Shown here one piece after another: positions 8,914 through 16,957 of a stretch of DNA of 64,000 nucleotides. A model generated the notes under the pieces. It saw only the letters and a list, made by a program, of their open reading frames with translations. It ran no database searches and was not told the DNA's origin. This DNA comes from Pseudomonas nitroreducens (GTDB lineage: Bacteria > Pseudomonadota > Gammaproteobacteria > Pseudomonadales > Pseudomonadaceae): NCBI RefSeq assembly GCF_014204515.1, contig NZ_JACHLI010000026.1, forward strand, positions 47,524 to 111,523, written 5' to 3'. Each line of letters starts with the position of its first letter. Positions within the stretch are counted from its first letter, which is position 1. The position numbers and the translations under genes are program-made.

Positions 8914-9018
8914 GGGCAGCTCCGGATTTCAGGCATGACCTGCCCGTGCCGGCTATTCAGGAAGCCAGCGGCGGGAAGGCGGAAAAGGTGGGCGCCGGTC
9001 TGGACCGGCGCCGATGAT

Positions 9019-10512
9019 TCAGCCGACAGCGCGGCCGGCGAAGCTCAGGCTGGTGGCGATACGGCGGTGCGGCTTGGCGATGAACAGGTAGGCCAGGCCG
9101 AACAGGGCGAGCACGGAGAACACCACGATCACCGCCCACACCTGGAACCAGGGCGCGCCGGGCGGAGCGAGCATTTCCCGCGGCCAGGCCACGTTGATCG
9201 CCTCGAACACCAGCCAGACTACGGCGATGACGTTGACCAGCAGGCCCTTGCGGCCGAGCTTCAGCGCGCCCTTGTCCGGATCCCAGCGGCCGGTCAGGCG
9301 GGCATACAGCGCGCTGGCGGCAACGATCAGGAAGACGAAGAAGAAGCCGCCACTGCCGAAGGCGATCAGCGTGCCGACCGCCGTGGCGTTCAGCCCCAGC
9401 GCCAGGCCCAGGCTGGCCAGCAGGGTGCTGCAGACCATCGCGGCCATCGGCACCTTGCGCTTGTCCACCCGGCGCAGCAGGGCGGAGCCGGGGAGGATGC
9501 GGTCGCGGGCCATGCCGAAGATGGCGCGGCCGATGTAGGTCTGCACCGAGACCACGCAGGCGACGAAGGCCACCAGCACGATGGCCACGAACGGCCGCTC
9601 GGCCCAGGCGCCGAAGGCGTCCACCACCGCCGGGGTCACCGGGTCGATGATCTGCCCGCTGACCACGGCGGCCGGGTCCTTGTACGACAGGGTGACGGCG
9701 AAGGCGGTGAGCATCACCGTCAGCCCGACCACCAGCATCGAGCGCAGGATGGCGCGCGGCGTGGAGACGCGGGCGTCGGTGGTTTCCTCGGATATCTGCG
9801 AGCAGGCGTCGAAGCCGAGGAAGGCCCAGCCACCCACCGCCAGCGCGGTGAGGAAGCCGCTCCAGTAACTGCCGCCGGAGACTTCCAGGGCATTGAGGCT
9901 GCTGAACAGCATCTCGAAGGAGTGGTTGCGGAAGAACAGCAGCAACAGCACGCCGATGCCGATGGAGGCGATGGCCTCGGCGAAGATGCCGGCGTTGACG
10001 AAGTACTTCAGCGGGTTGATGCCCAGCAGGTTCACCCCCAGCCCCAGGGCCAGCAGCGCGGCGCCGCAGAGCACCTGGGCATTGGCCGATGGCGGCTCGC
10101 CGGTCACCAGCAGGCCGAGCCAGAAGCCGCCCAGGTAGGCGACGGTGGTCAGCGAGGCCAGGGCGGAGGCTAGGTAAAGGAAGCCGGTGAACCAGGCGGC
10201 GCGGTCACCGATCAGCCGGCGCACCCACTGGTAGCAGCCGCCGGCCAGGGGGAACTGCGAGGACAGCTCGGCATACACCAGTGCCACGGTCAGTTGCAGC
10301 AGCAGGCACAGCGGCACGATCCACACCCAGGACGGCCCGACGCTCATGGCGCCCAGGGACATCACCGAGTAGATGCCGACCACCGGCGAGATGGTGGCGA
10401 AGCCGACGGAGAAGGACGACCACAGGTTCAGCCCGCGATCCAGTTCCTGGCGGTAGCCGTGGCTGGCGAGCAGGCTCTCGTCGCCTTGTGTGGTGCTCTG
10501 GAGGTCAGACAT
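9019..10512 (-). CDS. APC family amino acid/amine permease
   Basis: The 497-aa integral membrane protein has about 12 hydrophobic segments and the APC-superfamily N-terminal pattern (LNLWSSFSVGFATISPVVGI, then AELSSQFPLAGGCYQW). The LGFDACSQISEETTDA segment in the middle is typical of the ACT/GABA-permease-like branch that carries amino acids, choline or GABA. It imports a substrate across the inner membrane with protons. It starts a probable operon with the iron alcohol dehydrogenase downstream. About 860 nt of REP-rich DNA lies upstream. Confidence 0.9.
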   Translation of the reverse strand: MSDLQSTTQGDESLLASHGYRQELDRGLNLWSSFSVGFATISPVVGIYSVMSLGAMSVGPSWVWIVPLCLLLQLTVALVYAELSSQFPLAGGCYQWVRRLIGDRAAWFTGFLYLASALASLTTVAYLGGFWLGLLVTGEPPSANAQVLCGAALLALGLGVNLLGINPLKYFVNAGIFAEAIASIGIGVLLLLFFRNHSFEMLFSSLNALEVSGGSYWSGFLTALAVGGWAFLGFDACSQISEETTDARVSTPRAILRSMLVVGLTVMLTAFAVTLSYKDPAAVVSGQIIDPVTPAVVDAFGAWAERPFVAIVLVAFVACVVSVQTYIGRAIFGMARDRILPGSALLRRVDKRKVPMAAMVCSTLLASLGLALGLNATAVGTLIAFGSGGFFFVFLIVAASALYARLTGRWDPDKGALKLGRKGLLVNVIAVVWLVFEAINVAWPREMLAPPGAPWFQVWAVIVVFSVLALFGLAYLFIAKPHRRIATSLSFAGRAVG

Positions 10513-10785
10513 GCCGGCCTCCGGTGTTCAGGGACAGGATACTTTGCGAACAGGGGAATACACGGCCAGGCATGACGGGGCGAAGGCGCATGGGAGATCC
10601 TCGGGGCAGTTGGAGTTGTTATCGAGAACCCGCGTCTCTTTAGGACGGCTGAGTAGCTGGCGCTGTCGGTGCAGCGCGGAGCCAGGGTAGGCCGCCGCCG
10701 CATCAGGGAAAATTCATAGTTGATTGGGCTGACATCAGTGCGGGCTGATGTTTGTGAGCGGATTGCCAGAGTACGGCGTCTTTTC

Positions 10786-10886
10786 GCAGGAGCGGATTCT
10801 ATCCGCGATCCGGCCGGCAGATCGGTGTTCTGTCTCGACGCTTGTCCCGGCTGCGCCGGGATTTCGCGGAGGAACTCCGCTCCTAC
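10786..10886. repeat. REP unit with internal hairpins (copy 1)
   Basis: It begins GCAGGAGCGGATTCTATCCG and ends AACTCCGCTCCTAC, with an internal TCCCGGCTGCGCCGGGA hairpin. A near-identical layout occurs at 11044-11144. Confidence 0.7.
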
Positions 10887-10958
10887 GGGGCCGAGGGAGC
10901 CAATTGCGGGAGAGGCAAGGATACCGGTAGGGACCGGGAGCGGTATCCGACATCCCGG

Positions 10959-10989
10959 CGGATAACGCCCGAGGCGTTATGCGCCCTAC
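10959..10989. repeat. single GTAGGGCG-family REP (reverse orientation)
   Basis: GCGGATAACGCC...GGCGTTATGCGCCCTAC is a half element of the same family as 12769-12844. Confidence 0.6.
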
Positions 10990-11043
10990 GCTGCTGAGCC
11001 AGGGCCGGGGGAGAGGGCCGCCATTCGCGCAGGAGTTTCCCTG

Positions 11044-11144
11044 GTAGGAGCGGATTCCATCCGCGATCCGGCCGGCAGGCCGGTGTTCTGTGTCGACCAC
11101 CGTCCCGGCTGCGCCGGGATTTCGCGGAGGAACTCCGCTTCTAC
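11044..11144. repeat. REP unit with internal hairpins (copy 2)
   Basis: It runs from GTAGGAGCGGATTCCATCCG to AACTCCGCTTCTAC and shares the same spacer (CCGGCCGGCAG and TCCCGGCTGCGCCGGGA) as 10786-10886, so the pair arose by duplication rather than as independent REP insertions. Confidence 0.7.
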
Positions 11145-11161
11145 GGGAGCAACAAGGAGCC

Positions 11162-11190
11162 GTAGGGCGAATAACCCCGGAGCGGGTTAT
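11162..11190. repeat. single GTAGGGCG-family REP (forward orientation)
   Basis: GTAGGGCGAATAACCCCGGAGCGGGTTAT is a half element of the same family as 10959-10989 and 12769-12844. Confidence 0.55.
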
Positions 11191-11225
11191 CTGCCGGGTG
11201 CCAGCGCGGGCAGCGTGAGCTCTTC

Positions 11226-11310
11226 GTAGGAGCGAGCTTGCTCGCGAAGAGGGTGGGCGCACACAGGAAGAGGGAGAAGGATGCGGGTTCGCGAGCAAGC
11301 TCGCTGCTAC
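11226..11310. repeat. REPIN, GTAGGAGCGAGCTTGCTCGCG family
   Basis: Inverted arms GTAGGAGCGAGCTTGCTCGC and GCGAGCAAGCTCGCTGCTAC flank a purine-rich spacer. It is the same subtype as 5278-5356. Confidence 0.8.
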
Positions 11311-11373
11311 GCCATTCGACGATGTTGCCAAGAGGAACCGGGAGCGGCGGCGCGCTCCCGGTGCGGAGCGCTA

Positions 11374-11589
11374 TCAGCAGTGCTTGTCCTGCTCGGCCTT
11401 CTTCTCGGCATCCGGCTGGGCGTTCTGCGCGGTCTGCTGCTCGGCGTCGGCCTTGTCGCGGGTGGCCTGCATGGCCTGATAGTTGGCCTGGGTCAGGCGG
11501 TTGGTCATCAGGGCGGATTCTTCGGCCATGGACGCCTGGCTGGCGAGCAGGGCGGCGAGGGTCAGGACACTGGCAGTGAGCAGTTTCAT
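11374..11589 (-). CDS. small exported protein of unknown function
   Basis: The 71-aa product starts at ATG 11589 with a textbook signal peptide (MKLLTASVLTLAALLASQ, cleavage after about residue 21 at SMA|EE). The mature part, about 50 residues, is alanine/glutamine/lysine-rich and probably alpha-helical (RDKADAEQQTAQNAQPDAEK), ending in a lone C-terminal cysteine (DKHC). I do not recognise a family. The frame continues 18 codons upstream without an RBS or sensible sequence. The signal peptide and clean mature region make it a real periplasmic or secreted protein, though its function is unknown. It is transcribed away from mntP. Confidence 0.7.
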   Translation of the reverse strand: MKLLTASVLTLAALLASQASMAEESALMTNRLTQANYQAMQATRDKADAEQQTAQNAQPDAEKKAEQDKHC

Positions 11590-11949
11590 GAAGGAATTCT
11601 CAGGTAGTGGACTTCTGTTGGGGGATTGCTCGCGAGTGGCCACAGTCTACGGAGCCGCCCTGCGCGCGACCCATGAGGAAAACTGCTGGGATTGATCGAA
11701 TCGCCATTCGCCCTGCGCAGCACCCCTTTCGCCAGTGACGCGTGGAAATCCGGCAAAGCCTTGCAGTCAGCGGCATACAGATGAAATTGAAAGCGTGGGA
11801 GGCAATGCTGCTCTGAGCGAAAAACAACCGATCATGAAGGCTGGCTAATGAATCCATGCCGCTCGGCTAATGAGTAACGGCAGGTTGCCAAGCGGCCGAT
11901 TACCCGACCGGCGTGACGTTTTCTTCACGAACTCCTGTTAAGATCGCCG

Positions 11950-12122
11950 CCTCTTTGGGGAGTAGCCTGGCTTCACACCTGCGTGAAGTCGCCCTGGTCA
12001 ACATGATCGGCAACCTGCCGTGGCCAGTGCATCCAAGCGGATTGGCGAGACCAACGACATGACTGCGCTCAAGCCGGGCTCGCAGTGTCTTGTCGTTGTC
12101 TCGTGCCCGGCTGGAGTTGTAC
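11950..12122 (+). promoter_or_regulatory. yybP-ykoY (manganese) riboswitch upstream of mntP
   Basis: The leader contains the hallmarks of the yybP-ykoY aptamer: TTTGGGGAGTAGCC near 11955-11967, a CAACATGATCGG strand near 12000, and GGCGAGACCAACGACATGA near 12044-12062. It ends with a hairpin whose arms AGCCGGGC (12072-12079) and GCCCGGCT (12105-12112) lie directly against the Shine-Dalgarno GGAG (12113-12116) of the GTG start at 12123, giving a plausible translational expression platform. The family senses Mn2+ and turns on Mn export genes. A -10-like TAAGAT lies at 11939-11944, just upstream. Confidence 0.82.
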
Positions 12123-12692
12123 GTGAATCCCATCTCGCTGATCTTCCTGGCCTTCGCCATGTCCACCGACGCCTTCGCCGCCGCTATCGGCAAGGGCTCC
12201 AGCCTGCACAAGCCGCGCCTTTCCGAAGCCCTGCGCACGGGCCTGATCTTCGGTGTGATCGAAGCCATCACCCCGCTGATCGGCTGGTTCATCGGCCAGG
12301 CTGCCAGCAGCTACGTCGTCGAGTGGGATCACTGGATCGCCTTCGGCCTGCTGCTCGTGCTCGGCCTGCACATGATCTGGAACGGCGTGCGCCACGATGA
12401 CGAGGCCGAGGAAGAGAAGCCCTCGCAGCATTCCTTCTGGGTGCTCGCGGTGACCGCCGTGGCCACCAGCATCGACGCCCTGGCGGTCGGTGTGGGCCTG
12501 GCCTTCGTCGACGTGAACATCTGGGTTGCCGCAGCCGCCATTGGCCTCGCCACCATGACCATGGTGACCATCGGCACCATGCTCGGCCGTGTGCTCGGCG
12601 CGGTAGTCGGCAAGCGCGCCGAGATCATCGGCGGCATCGTGCTGATGCTGGTGGGCGCCACCATCCTCTACGAACACCTGTCGGCGGTCTGA
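12123..12692 (+). CDS. mntP: manganese efflux pump MntP
   Basis: The 189-aa inner-membrane protein has six hydrophobic segments arranged as two repeats. Each repeat carries the conserved acidic motif: FAMSTDAFAAAIGKG near residue 13 and ATSIDALAVGVGLAF near residue 115. It exports Mn2+ and protects against manganese toxicity. I chose the GTG start at 12123 (VNPISLIFLAF) because it is preceded by GGAG with 6-nt spacing and matches the usual MntP N-terminus; an upstream in-frame start at 12090 lies inside the riboswitch. Expression is very likely set by the riboswitch at 11950-12122. A strong terminator follows. Confidence 0.93.
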   Translation: MNPISLIFLAFAMSTDAFAAAIGKGSSLHKPRLSEALRTGLIFGVIEAITPLIGWFIGQAASSYVVEWDHWIAFGLLLVLGLHMIWNGVRHDDEAEEEKPSQHSFWVLAVTAVATSIDALAVGVGLAFVDVNIWVAAAAIGLATMTMVTIGTMLGRVLGAVVGKRAEIIGGIVLMLVGATILYEHLSAV

Positions 12693-12708
12693 GTCGACGC
12701 CACGAATG

Positions 12709-12738
12709 AAAAAGGGCCGCATCGCGCGGCCCTTTTTC
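12709..12738 (+). terminator. Rho-independent terminator of mntP
   Basis: GGGCCGC-ATCGC-GCGGCCC followed by TTTTTC, with the A-run on the left arm, so it may work in both directions. Confidence 0.85.
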
Positions 12739-12989
12739 ATGGCAGTGAATCCTCAGGCTCCCTCGAACGTAGGGCGAGTAACGCGCAGCGTTATCCGCCA
12801 CCGGGCTTGATGGCGGATAACCCGTTCCGGGTTATTCGCCCTACATTCCGAATAAATAGGGCCGCAATGCGCGGCCTTTTTTCATGGCAGTGAGTCTTCA
12901 GGAGCCTTCAAGCGTAGGGCGAATAACGCGCAGCGTTATCCGCCGTCGGGCTTGATGGCGGATAACCCGTTCCGGGTTATGCGCCCTAC
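12713..12989. repeat. tandem duplication of a terminator plus REPIN unit (2 x 132 nt, period 145)
   Basis: Unit 1 (12713-12844) and unit 2 (12858-12989) have the same length and order: GGGCCGC hairpin, T-run, CATGGCAGTGA, then a full inverted element from GTAGGGCG through ATAACCCGTTCCGGGTTAT to CGCCCTAC. They differ by scattered substitutions, so the duplication is not recent. The two GTAGGGCG elements are at 12769-12844 and 12914-12989. Confidence 0.85.
12858..12883 (+). terminator. second, duplicated terminator hairpin
   Basis: AGGGCCGC-AAT-GCGCGGCC followed by TTTTTTC. It is the copy of the mntP terminator carried in unit 2 of the tandem duplication. Confidence 0.6.
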
Positions 12990-13005
12990 GTAGCGGTGCT
13001 CGAGT

Positions 13006-15042
13006 TCACTCGCGCACGTTGCGGTAGAGCATCGCCCGCGAGGTCTCGTGCATCGCACGGGTCAGGGCGGCGAGGCGCTGGAATTCCTCGGGGTGCCGTG
13101 CGGCGACGTCCTCCAGCGGAGTCGGCGAGTAGATGTCGTGCAGGGTCGGCGAGCTGCCGTCGTGCTGCATCTGCAGGAGGAAGCGCCGGGTCACGCCGCC
13201 GATGACCGGGAAGGTGCCTTCACGCAGGACCAGCGGCACCACCCGTTCGCCTTCCGCAGGGGCCTGCTGCAGGTCTCGGCCCATGCCGCCGTTGGTATGG
13301 GGCTTGCCGAGCAGGCCGAGCACGGTGGGCAGCAGGTCGGCCAGGCCGACGGCTTCGTCGAACGTGCGGGGCTCCAGCAGGCCGGGCGCGTAGATCATCA
13401 GCGGCACGTTGTTGCTCTCCAGCCCGAGCTGGTCGAAGCCCGGCGCCATGTGCGGAATCTGGCTGATGCGGGTGTTGTGGTCGCCGAAGAAGACGAAGAT
13501 GGTGTTGCCCAGGTAACCGTCGCGCTCGGCCATTTCCAGCAGCTTGCCGATGTTGAAGTCGAGCAGGCGTACCGCGTTGAACTGCTCCAGGCTGCGCGAG
13601 CCGGCGGCCTGGACTTTCTCCAGCGGCAGGTCGAGGGCCTGGAAGCCGTCGTTGTCGCGCGGGATGGTGAAGGGCCGGTGGTTGCCGGAAGTCTGCAGGT
13701 AGGCGAAGAACGGCTGGTCCTTCGGTAACTGGCGCAGTACGGCGGTGCCTTCCTTGAAGAAGTCCAGGTCGGAGATGCCCCAGACGTCCACCAGCGGCGC
13801 CTGCCAGTGGCGCTCCTCGTACAGCCGCACATCGTCGATGCTGCGCTGGATCAGCGCATTGATATTCGCCCAGCCGGCGTTGCCGCCGATCATGTAGAAC
13901 TTCTCGTAGCCGTCCAGGGCGTTGATCAGGCTGTGCTGGCGGGAGATCAGCGGGTTGCGCGTGGCGGTCTGCTCGCGGGTCACGTCGGGCACGCCGGTGA
14001 TGCTCGCCCAGACGGTTTTCGCGGTGCCGGTCACCGGCACGTAGAAGTGCCGGAAGAACCAGCCCTCGCGGGCGATGCGGTCGAGGTTGGGCGTCGGGTT
14101 CAGCGGGTTGCCATAGGCGCCCACGGCGCTGGTGCCGAGGGATTCGAGCATGACGAAGACCACATTGGGCTGGCGTCCGGCGGCGGGCGCGGCCGACTGT
14201 GCGGGCTGCCGGCGGCGATAGTCGAGGGCCTGGGCATCGGGCGATTCGATGCCCAGGTACTTCACCATCAGCGGGTAATGCCGGCGTGCCTCGGCTTCGT
14301 CGTAGGCGATGGGGTCGACGCGCAGCGTGTCGTAGAGGAAAACCACCGGGTTCAGGCCGAGCGCGGCGATCTGCGCATCGCCGCTGTAGAAGGCGTCGCT
14401 CCAGCGCAGCGGCACGGGGTTCTGCAGATTGAGGTTGTCGACGCGGCCGAGCAGGCCGAGCAACACCAGCACGCTGACCGACACGGCTCCGCTGGTGACG
14501 GACCAGCGGGAAATCGTCGTGGCGGGGCGCTCCAGCGTCCTGCGCTCCAGCTGTCGGAGCAGCGCGAGCGTCAGTGCCAGGCAGACGAGCCAGCCCAGGC
14601 TGATCCAGCCCACCGGGTAGGTCTGCCAGACCATGCCGGTGGAAATCTGCGCGTCCTCGATGAAGCGCAGTACCGTGGCGTTGATGCGCACACCCAGGTA
14701 GGCGTAATGGCCGAAGTCGATGATGTAGACCAGCAGCACCAGGCCCACGGCGAGTGCCAGGTAGGCGCGGGCGAGGTAGCGCACGGCGCGGCTGCGCAGC
14801 AGGTTGAACCCGGGCAGCCAGGCCAGCAGCATCAGCGGCAGGACCAGCAGCAGCGCCAGCCGCAGGTCGAAGCGCAGGCCGATGCCGAGGGTGCGCAGGG
14901 CGTCGCCGTTTTCCCCGAGGGTCTGCCAGGGCAACCCCGAAAACCCGAGCAGGAATACCCCGCGCAGCAGCGCGAAGAGGGTGAACAGCACAACGACGGT
15001 GCCGGCCAGGTAGTGCAGGCGGCGGGAGCGAATCCAGCTCAT
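13006..15042 (-). CDS. LTA synthase / sulfatase-fold phospholipid-headgroup transferase family protein
   Basis: The 678-aa protein has an N-terminal membrane domain (about five hydrophobic segments between residues 12 and 200) followed by a periplasmic sulfatase-fold domain. Metal and nucleophile positions of the LtaS/EptA group are visible: VMLES (Glu300), GTAKTVWAS with the candidate nucleophile Thr343, and FGDHN (Asp-His pair). By family it transfers phosphoglycerol or phosphoethanolamine from a phospholipid to a periplasmic acceptor such as a glucan or lipopolysaccharide. Its ATG overlaps the upstream stop in an ATGA, and it is the last gene of a four-gene coupled operon. The real acceptor is unknown. 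Confidence 0.85.
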   Translation of the reverse strand: MSWIRSRRLHYLAGTVVVLFTLFALLRGVFLLGFSGLPWQTLGENGDALRTLGIGLRFDLRLALLLVLPLMLLAWLPGFNLLRSRAVRYLARAYLALAVGLVLLVYIIDFGHYAYLGVRINATVLRFIEDAQISTGMVWQTYPVGWISLGWLVCLALTLALLRQLERRTLERPATTISRWSVTSGAVSVSVLVLLGLLGRVDNLNLQNPVPLRWSDAFYSGDAQIAALGLNPVVFLYDTLRVDPIAYDEAEARRHYPLMVKYLGIESPDAQALDYRRRQPAQSAAPAAGRQPNVVFVMLESLGTSAVGAYGNPLNPTPNLDRIAREGWFFRHFYVPVTGTAKTVWASITGVPDVTREQTATRNPLISRQHSLINALDGYEKFYMIGGNAGWANINALIQRSIDDVRLYEERHWQAPLVDVWGISDLDFFKEGTAVLRQLPKDQPFFAYLQTSGNHRPFTIPRDNDGFQALDLPLEKVQAAGSRSLEQFNAVRLLDFNIGKLLEMAERDGYLGNTIFVFFGDHNTRISQIPHMAPGFDQLGLESNNVPLMIYAPGLLEPRTFDEAVGLADLLPTVLGLLGKPHTNGGMGRDLQQAPAEGERVVPLVLREGTFPVIGGVTRRFLLQMQHDGSSPTLHDIYSPTPLEDVAARHPEEFQRLAALTRAMHETSRAMLYRNVRE

Positions 15043-15680
15043 CGATCAGTCTCGGCGAGGTCCGTGGGGCGGCGCGCAGTACGTTCGCCGTGGAGGAAGG
15101 AGCGGACGCGGCGCAACAGCGCCGCGCCGGCCCACTTGAGGCAGAAGACCCAGGCGTAGAGCGCCAGCAGCGGGTCGATCAGGTAGTTCCAGTAGTTGCC
15201 CGGGCCCTCGCCGCGCAACGCGTAGGCCAGGGTCGCGATCAGCAGCATCGCCGCGCCCAGGCCATTGCCGCGCAGCAGGAAGGCGAAGGTCAGCACGGCC
15301 ATCGCCAGCAGCAGCCAGGTCGGCTCGTAGCCCCAGCGGTAGGGGTCCAGGTAGCTCAGGCCAAGGGACGCCGGGTAGAGCACCAGCGTCAGGACGGCGA
15401 AGGCCAGCAGCAGGTCGCGCAGATGGTCGGCGCGGACCTGCACGGCGCCCAGGCGTGCCAGCGTGAGGCCCGCCAGCAGGACCAGCAGGCTGCTGGACAG
15501 GTCATGGGTGAAGCTGCGCACCAGGATCGCCAATGGCAGCCCATCGACGGGCAGGAAGGTCAGCCCGGCTGCGCCCGCGAGCTTCAGCACCTGCCAGTGG
15601 CGCGCGGTGCCCAATGGCGCGACCAGCAGGAAGAGCAGCAGGGCCAGCGCCAGATGCGCCTGCCAGAGTCCGAATGTCAT
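15039..15680 (-). CDS. multi-pass membrane protein of unknown function
   Basis: This 213-aa very hydrophobic protein has about six to seven transmembrane segments and a basic cytoplasmic C-terminus (RRVRSFLHGERTARR). I recognise no family motif. Both ends are translationally coupled: its start overlaps the stop of the sialidase-like gene (ATGA at 15680-15677), and its stop overlaps the LtaS-like start. The context suggests a helper or carrier for the periplasmic modification carried out by the neighbouring sulfatase-fold enzyme. Confidence 0.75.
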   Translation of the reverse strand: MTFGLWQAHLALALLLFLLVAPLGTARHWQVLKLAGAAGLTFLPVDGLPLAILVRSFTHDLSSSLLVLLAGLTLARLGAVQVRADHLRDLLLAFAVLTLVLYPASLGLSYLDPYRWGYEPTWLLLAMAVLTFAFLLRGNGLGAAMLLIATLAYALRGEGPGNYWNYLIDPLLALYAWVFCLKWAGAALLRRVRSFLHGERTARRPTDLAETDR

Positions 15681-16957
15681 GGTTGGCCCTCGACCCAGGC
15701 GTCAGTGAAGCTGACGTGCTTGATGAAGGTGTCGTTCCACGAATAGACCAGGTGATAGGCACCGGCCGCATCGCGGGCGAAGTAGGGGTACTCGTATTCG
15801 AAGCGGCATTGGCCGGACTCGCACATGCGCTGGCTGACGCTGGCGAAGAAGGTCTGTTCCAGGGCTTGCTGCTGCCGCGCACCCACCGTCTCCCAGGTCT
15901 CGCCGATCAGCGCGCGGAAGACCTCCGGCGGTACCGGGTCGCCCCAGGGATCGGGGGATTCGTCGAGCTGCGAGACTTGCCGCCAGTTGCGCAGCTGCGC
16001 GTCGGTTTCGTAGAGCGTCAGGCGGAAGCGACCGTCTTCCAGGTCGTTCATCGCTACCAGCAGGTTGCCGTTGCTGCGGCCGACGGCGGCCAGCGACGAG
16101 TTGGGATTGCTCGGCTCCACCGGCTGCGGCTCGCTCCAGGTCTGCCCGGCGTCGCTCGTGCGGCTGGCCAGCACGCGATGATGCTGCTCCCCGGCATAGC
16201 GCAGCAGGGCAACGGCCTGCCGGCCATCCTGGGCCACCACGGTCGGTTGCAGGGAGTGCTTGCCCTTGCTGATGCGGAATTTGTCGAGCACCTTGCCGTC
16301 GCGGTTCAGGTAGAGGTACTCGGCGAACTTGCCCATGAACTCGTGGTAGACCGGCAGGCCGATGGAGCCGTCGCGGTGGAACACCGGTGCGCCGCGCACC
16401 AGGGTGCTGAGGTTGAGGAAGGGCGTGGTCAGCAGTTGGCGCGGCGTGCTCCAGGTCCGGCCGAGATCGTCCGAATGCATGGCATTGATCGCGCTGCCGG
16501 CCCAGCCGCCGACCGAGACGGAGACGTAGAACAGCCACAGGCGATTGTCCGGTGAGAGGGCAATGACCGGGTTGCCGAGCTTGCGGATGTTCTTCTGCAC
16601 CGCCTGCTCGGTGCCGATCCGCGTGGCCAGCACGCGCTCGGCCGACCACTGGCCGGTTGCGGCGTCGAACTGCGCGGCGCGAATCTGCACGTCGGCGGAG
16701 CCCTCGCGGGTGCCGGCGAACCACGCCGCCAGCAGCGCGCCATCGGGCAGCGTCGCCAGCGAGGCGGAGTGCACGAAGTCGCGCATGTCCGAAGAGGCGA
16801 AGCGCCGGGTCAGGCTGGAGGATTGGGCTGCGCCGGGCTCGGCGCGGCTATCGATGGCAAAGTCGGCGACCTCGAACGAGGGCGCCTGGTACCAGGCAAG
16901 GCCGAACACGACGGCGACCAGCAATCCACCTGCGCAGCGAAGGATGAAGGTGTTCAA
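15677..16957 (-). CDS. sialidase-like (BNR/Asp-box) beta-propeller protein, membrane-anchored
   Basis: The 426-aa protein has an N-terminal hydrophobic anchor or signal (about residues 5-24) and a six-bladed sialidase fold. Asp-box motifs are visible as SDDLGRTWSTP and SDAGQTWSEP, and the FAGTREGSADV segment is typical of the BNR_2 exo-alpha-sialidase family. The start is a TTG at 16957-16955 that overlaps the upstream TGA (TTGA), so it depends on coupled translation. In bacteria without sialic acid such proteins often act on other glycans or bind them. Its operon with an LtaS-like enzyme points to periplasmic glycan metabolism rather than host sialic acid use. Confidence 0.78.
   Translation of the reverse strand: MNTFILRCAGGLLVAVVFGLAWYQAPSFEVADFAIDSRAEPGAAQSSSLTRRFASSDMRDFVHSASLATLPDGALLAAWFAGTREGSADVQIRAAQFDAATGQWSAERVLATRIGTEQAVQKNIRKLGNPVIALSPDNRLWLFYVSVSVGGWAGSAINAMHSDDLGRTWSTPRQLLTTPFLNLSTLVRGAPVFHRDGSIGLPVYHEFMGKFAEYLYLNRDGKVLDKFRISKGKHSLQPTVVAQDGRQAVALLRYAGEQHHRVLASRTSDAGQTWSEPQPVEPSNPNSSLAAVGRSNGNLLVAMNDLEDGRFRLTLYETDAQLRNWRQVSQLDESPDPWGDPVPPEVFRALIGETWETVGARQQQALEQTFFASVSQRMCESGQCRFEYEYPYFARDAAGAYHLVYSWNDTFIKHVSFTDAWVEGQP

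Larger units (their letters stand above)
10513..11373. other. repeat-rich intergenic region without a recognisable gene
   Basis: I see no convincing coding sequence in these 861 nt. The part 10513-10785 should hold the permease promoter. From 10786 the region is a mosaic of REP-type elements: 10786-10886 and 11044-11144 are related units of about 100 nt, 10959-10989 and 11162-11190 are halves of the GTAGGGCG family, and 11226-11310 is a full REPIN. Open frames across it are read-through of the repeats. Confidence 0.7.

Noticed and set aside
7888..10173. Long plus-strand frame over the Fe-ADH and permease genes
   Set aside because: Both minus-strand genes have clear family motifs; the plus frame is low-complexity Gly/Gln/His/Arg-rich.
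11600..11857. Minus-strand 85-codon frame near the mntP leader
   Set aside because: No Shine-Dalgarno, composition unlike the neighbours (Cys/Arg/Ser-rich), no start context.
12090..12122. Upstream in-frame ATG for mntP
   Set aside because: It lies inside the riboswitch hairpin; the GTG at 12123 has the Shine-Dalgarno and the family N-terminus.
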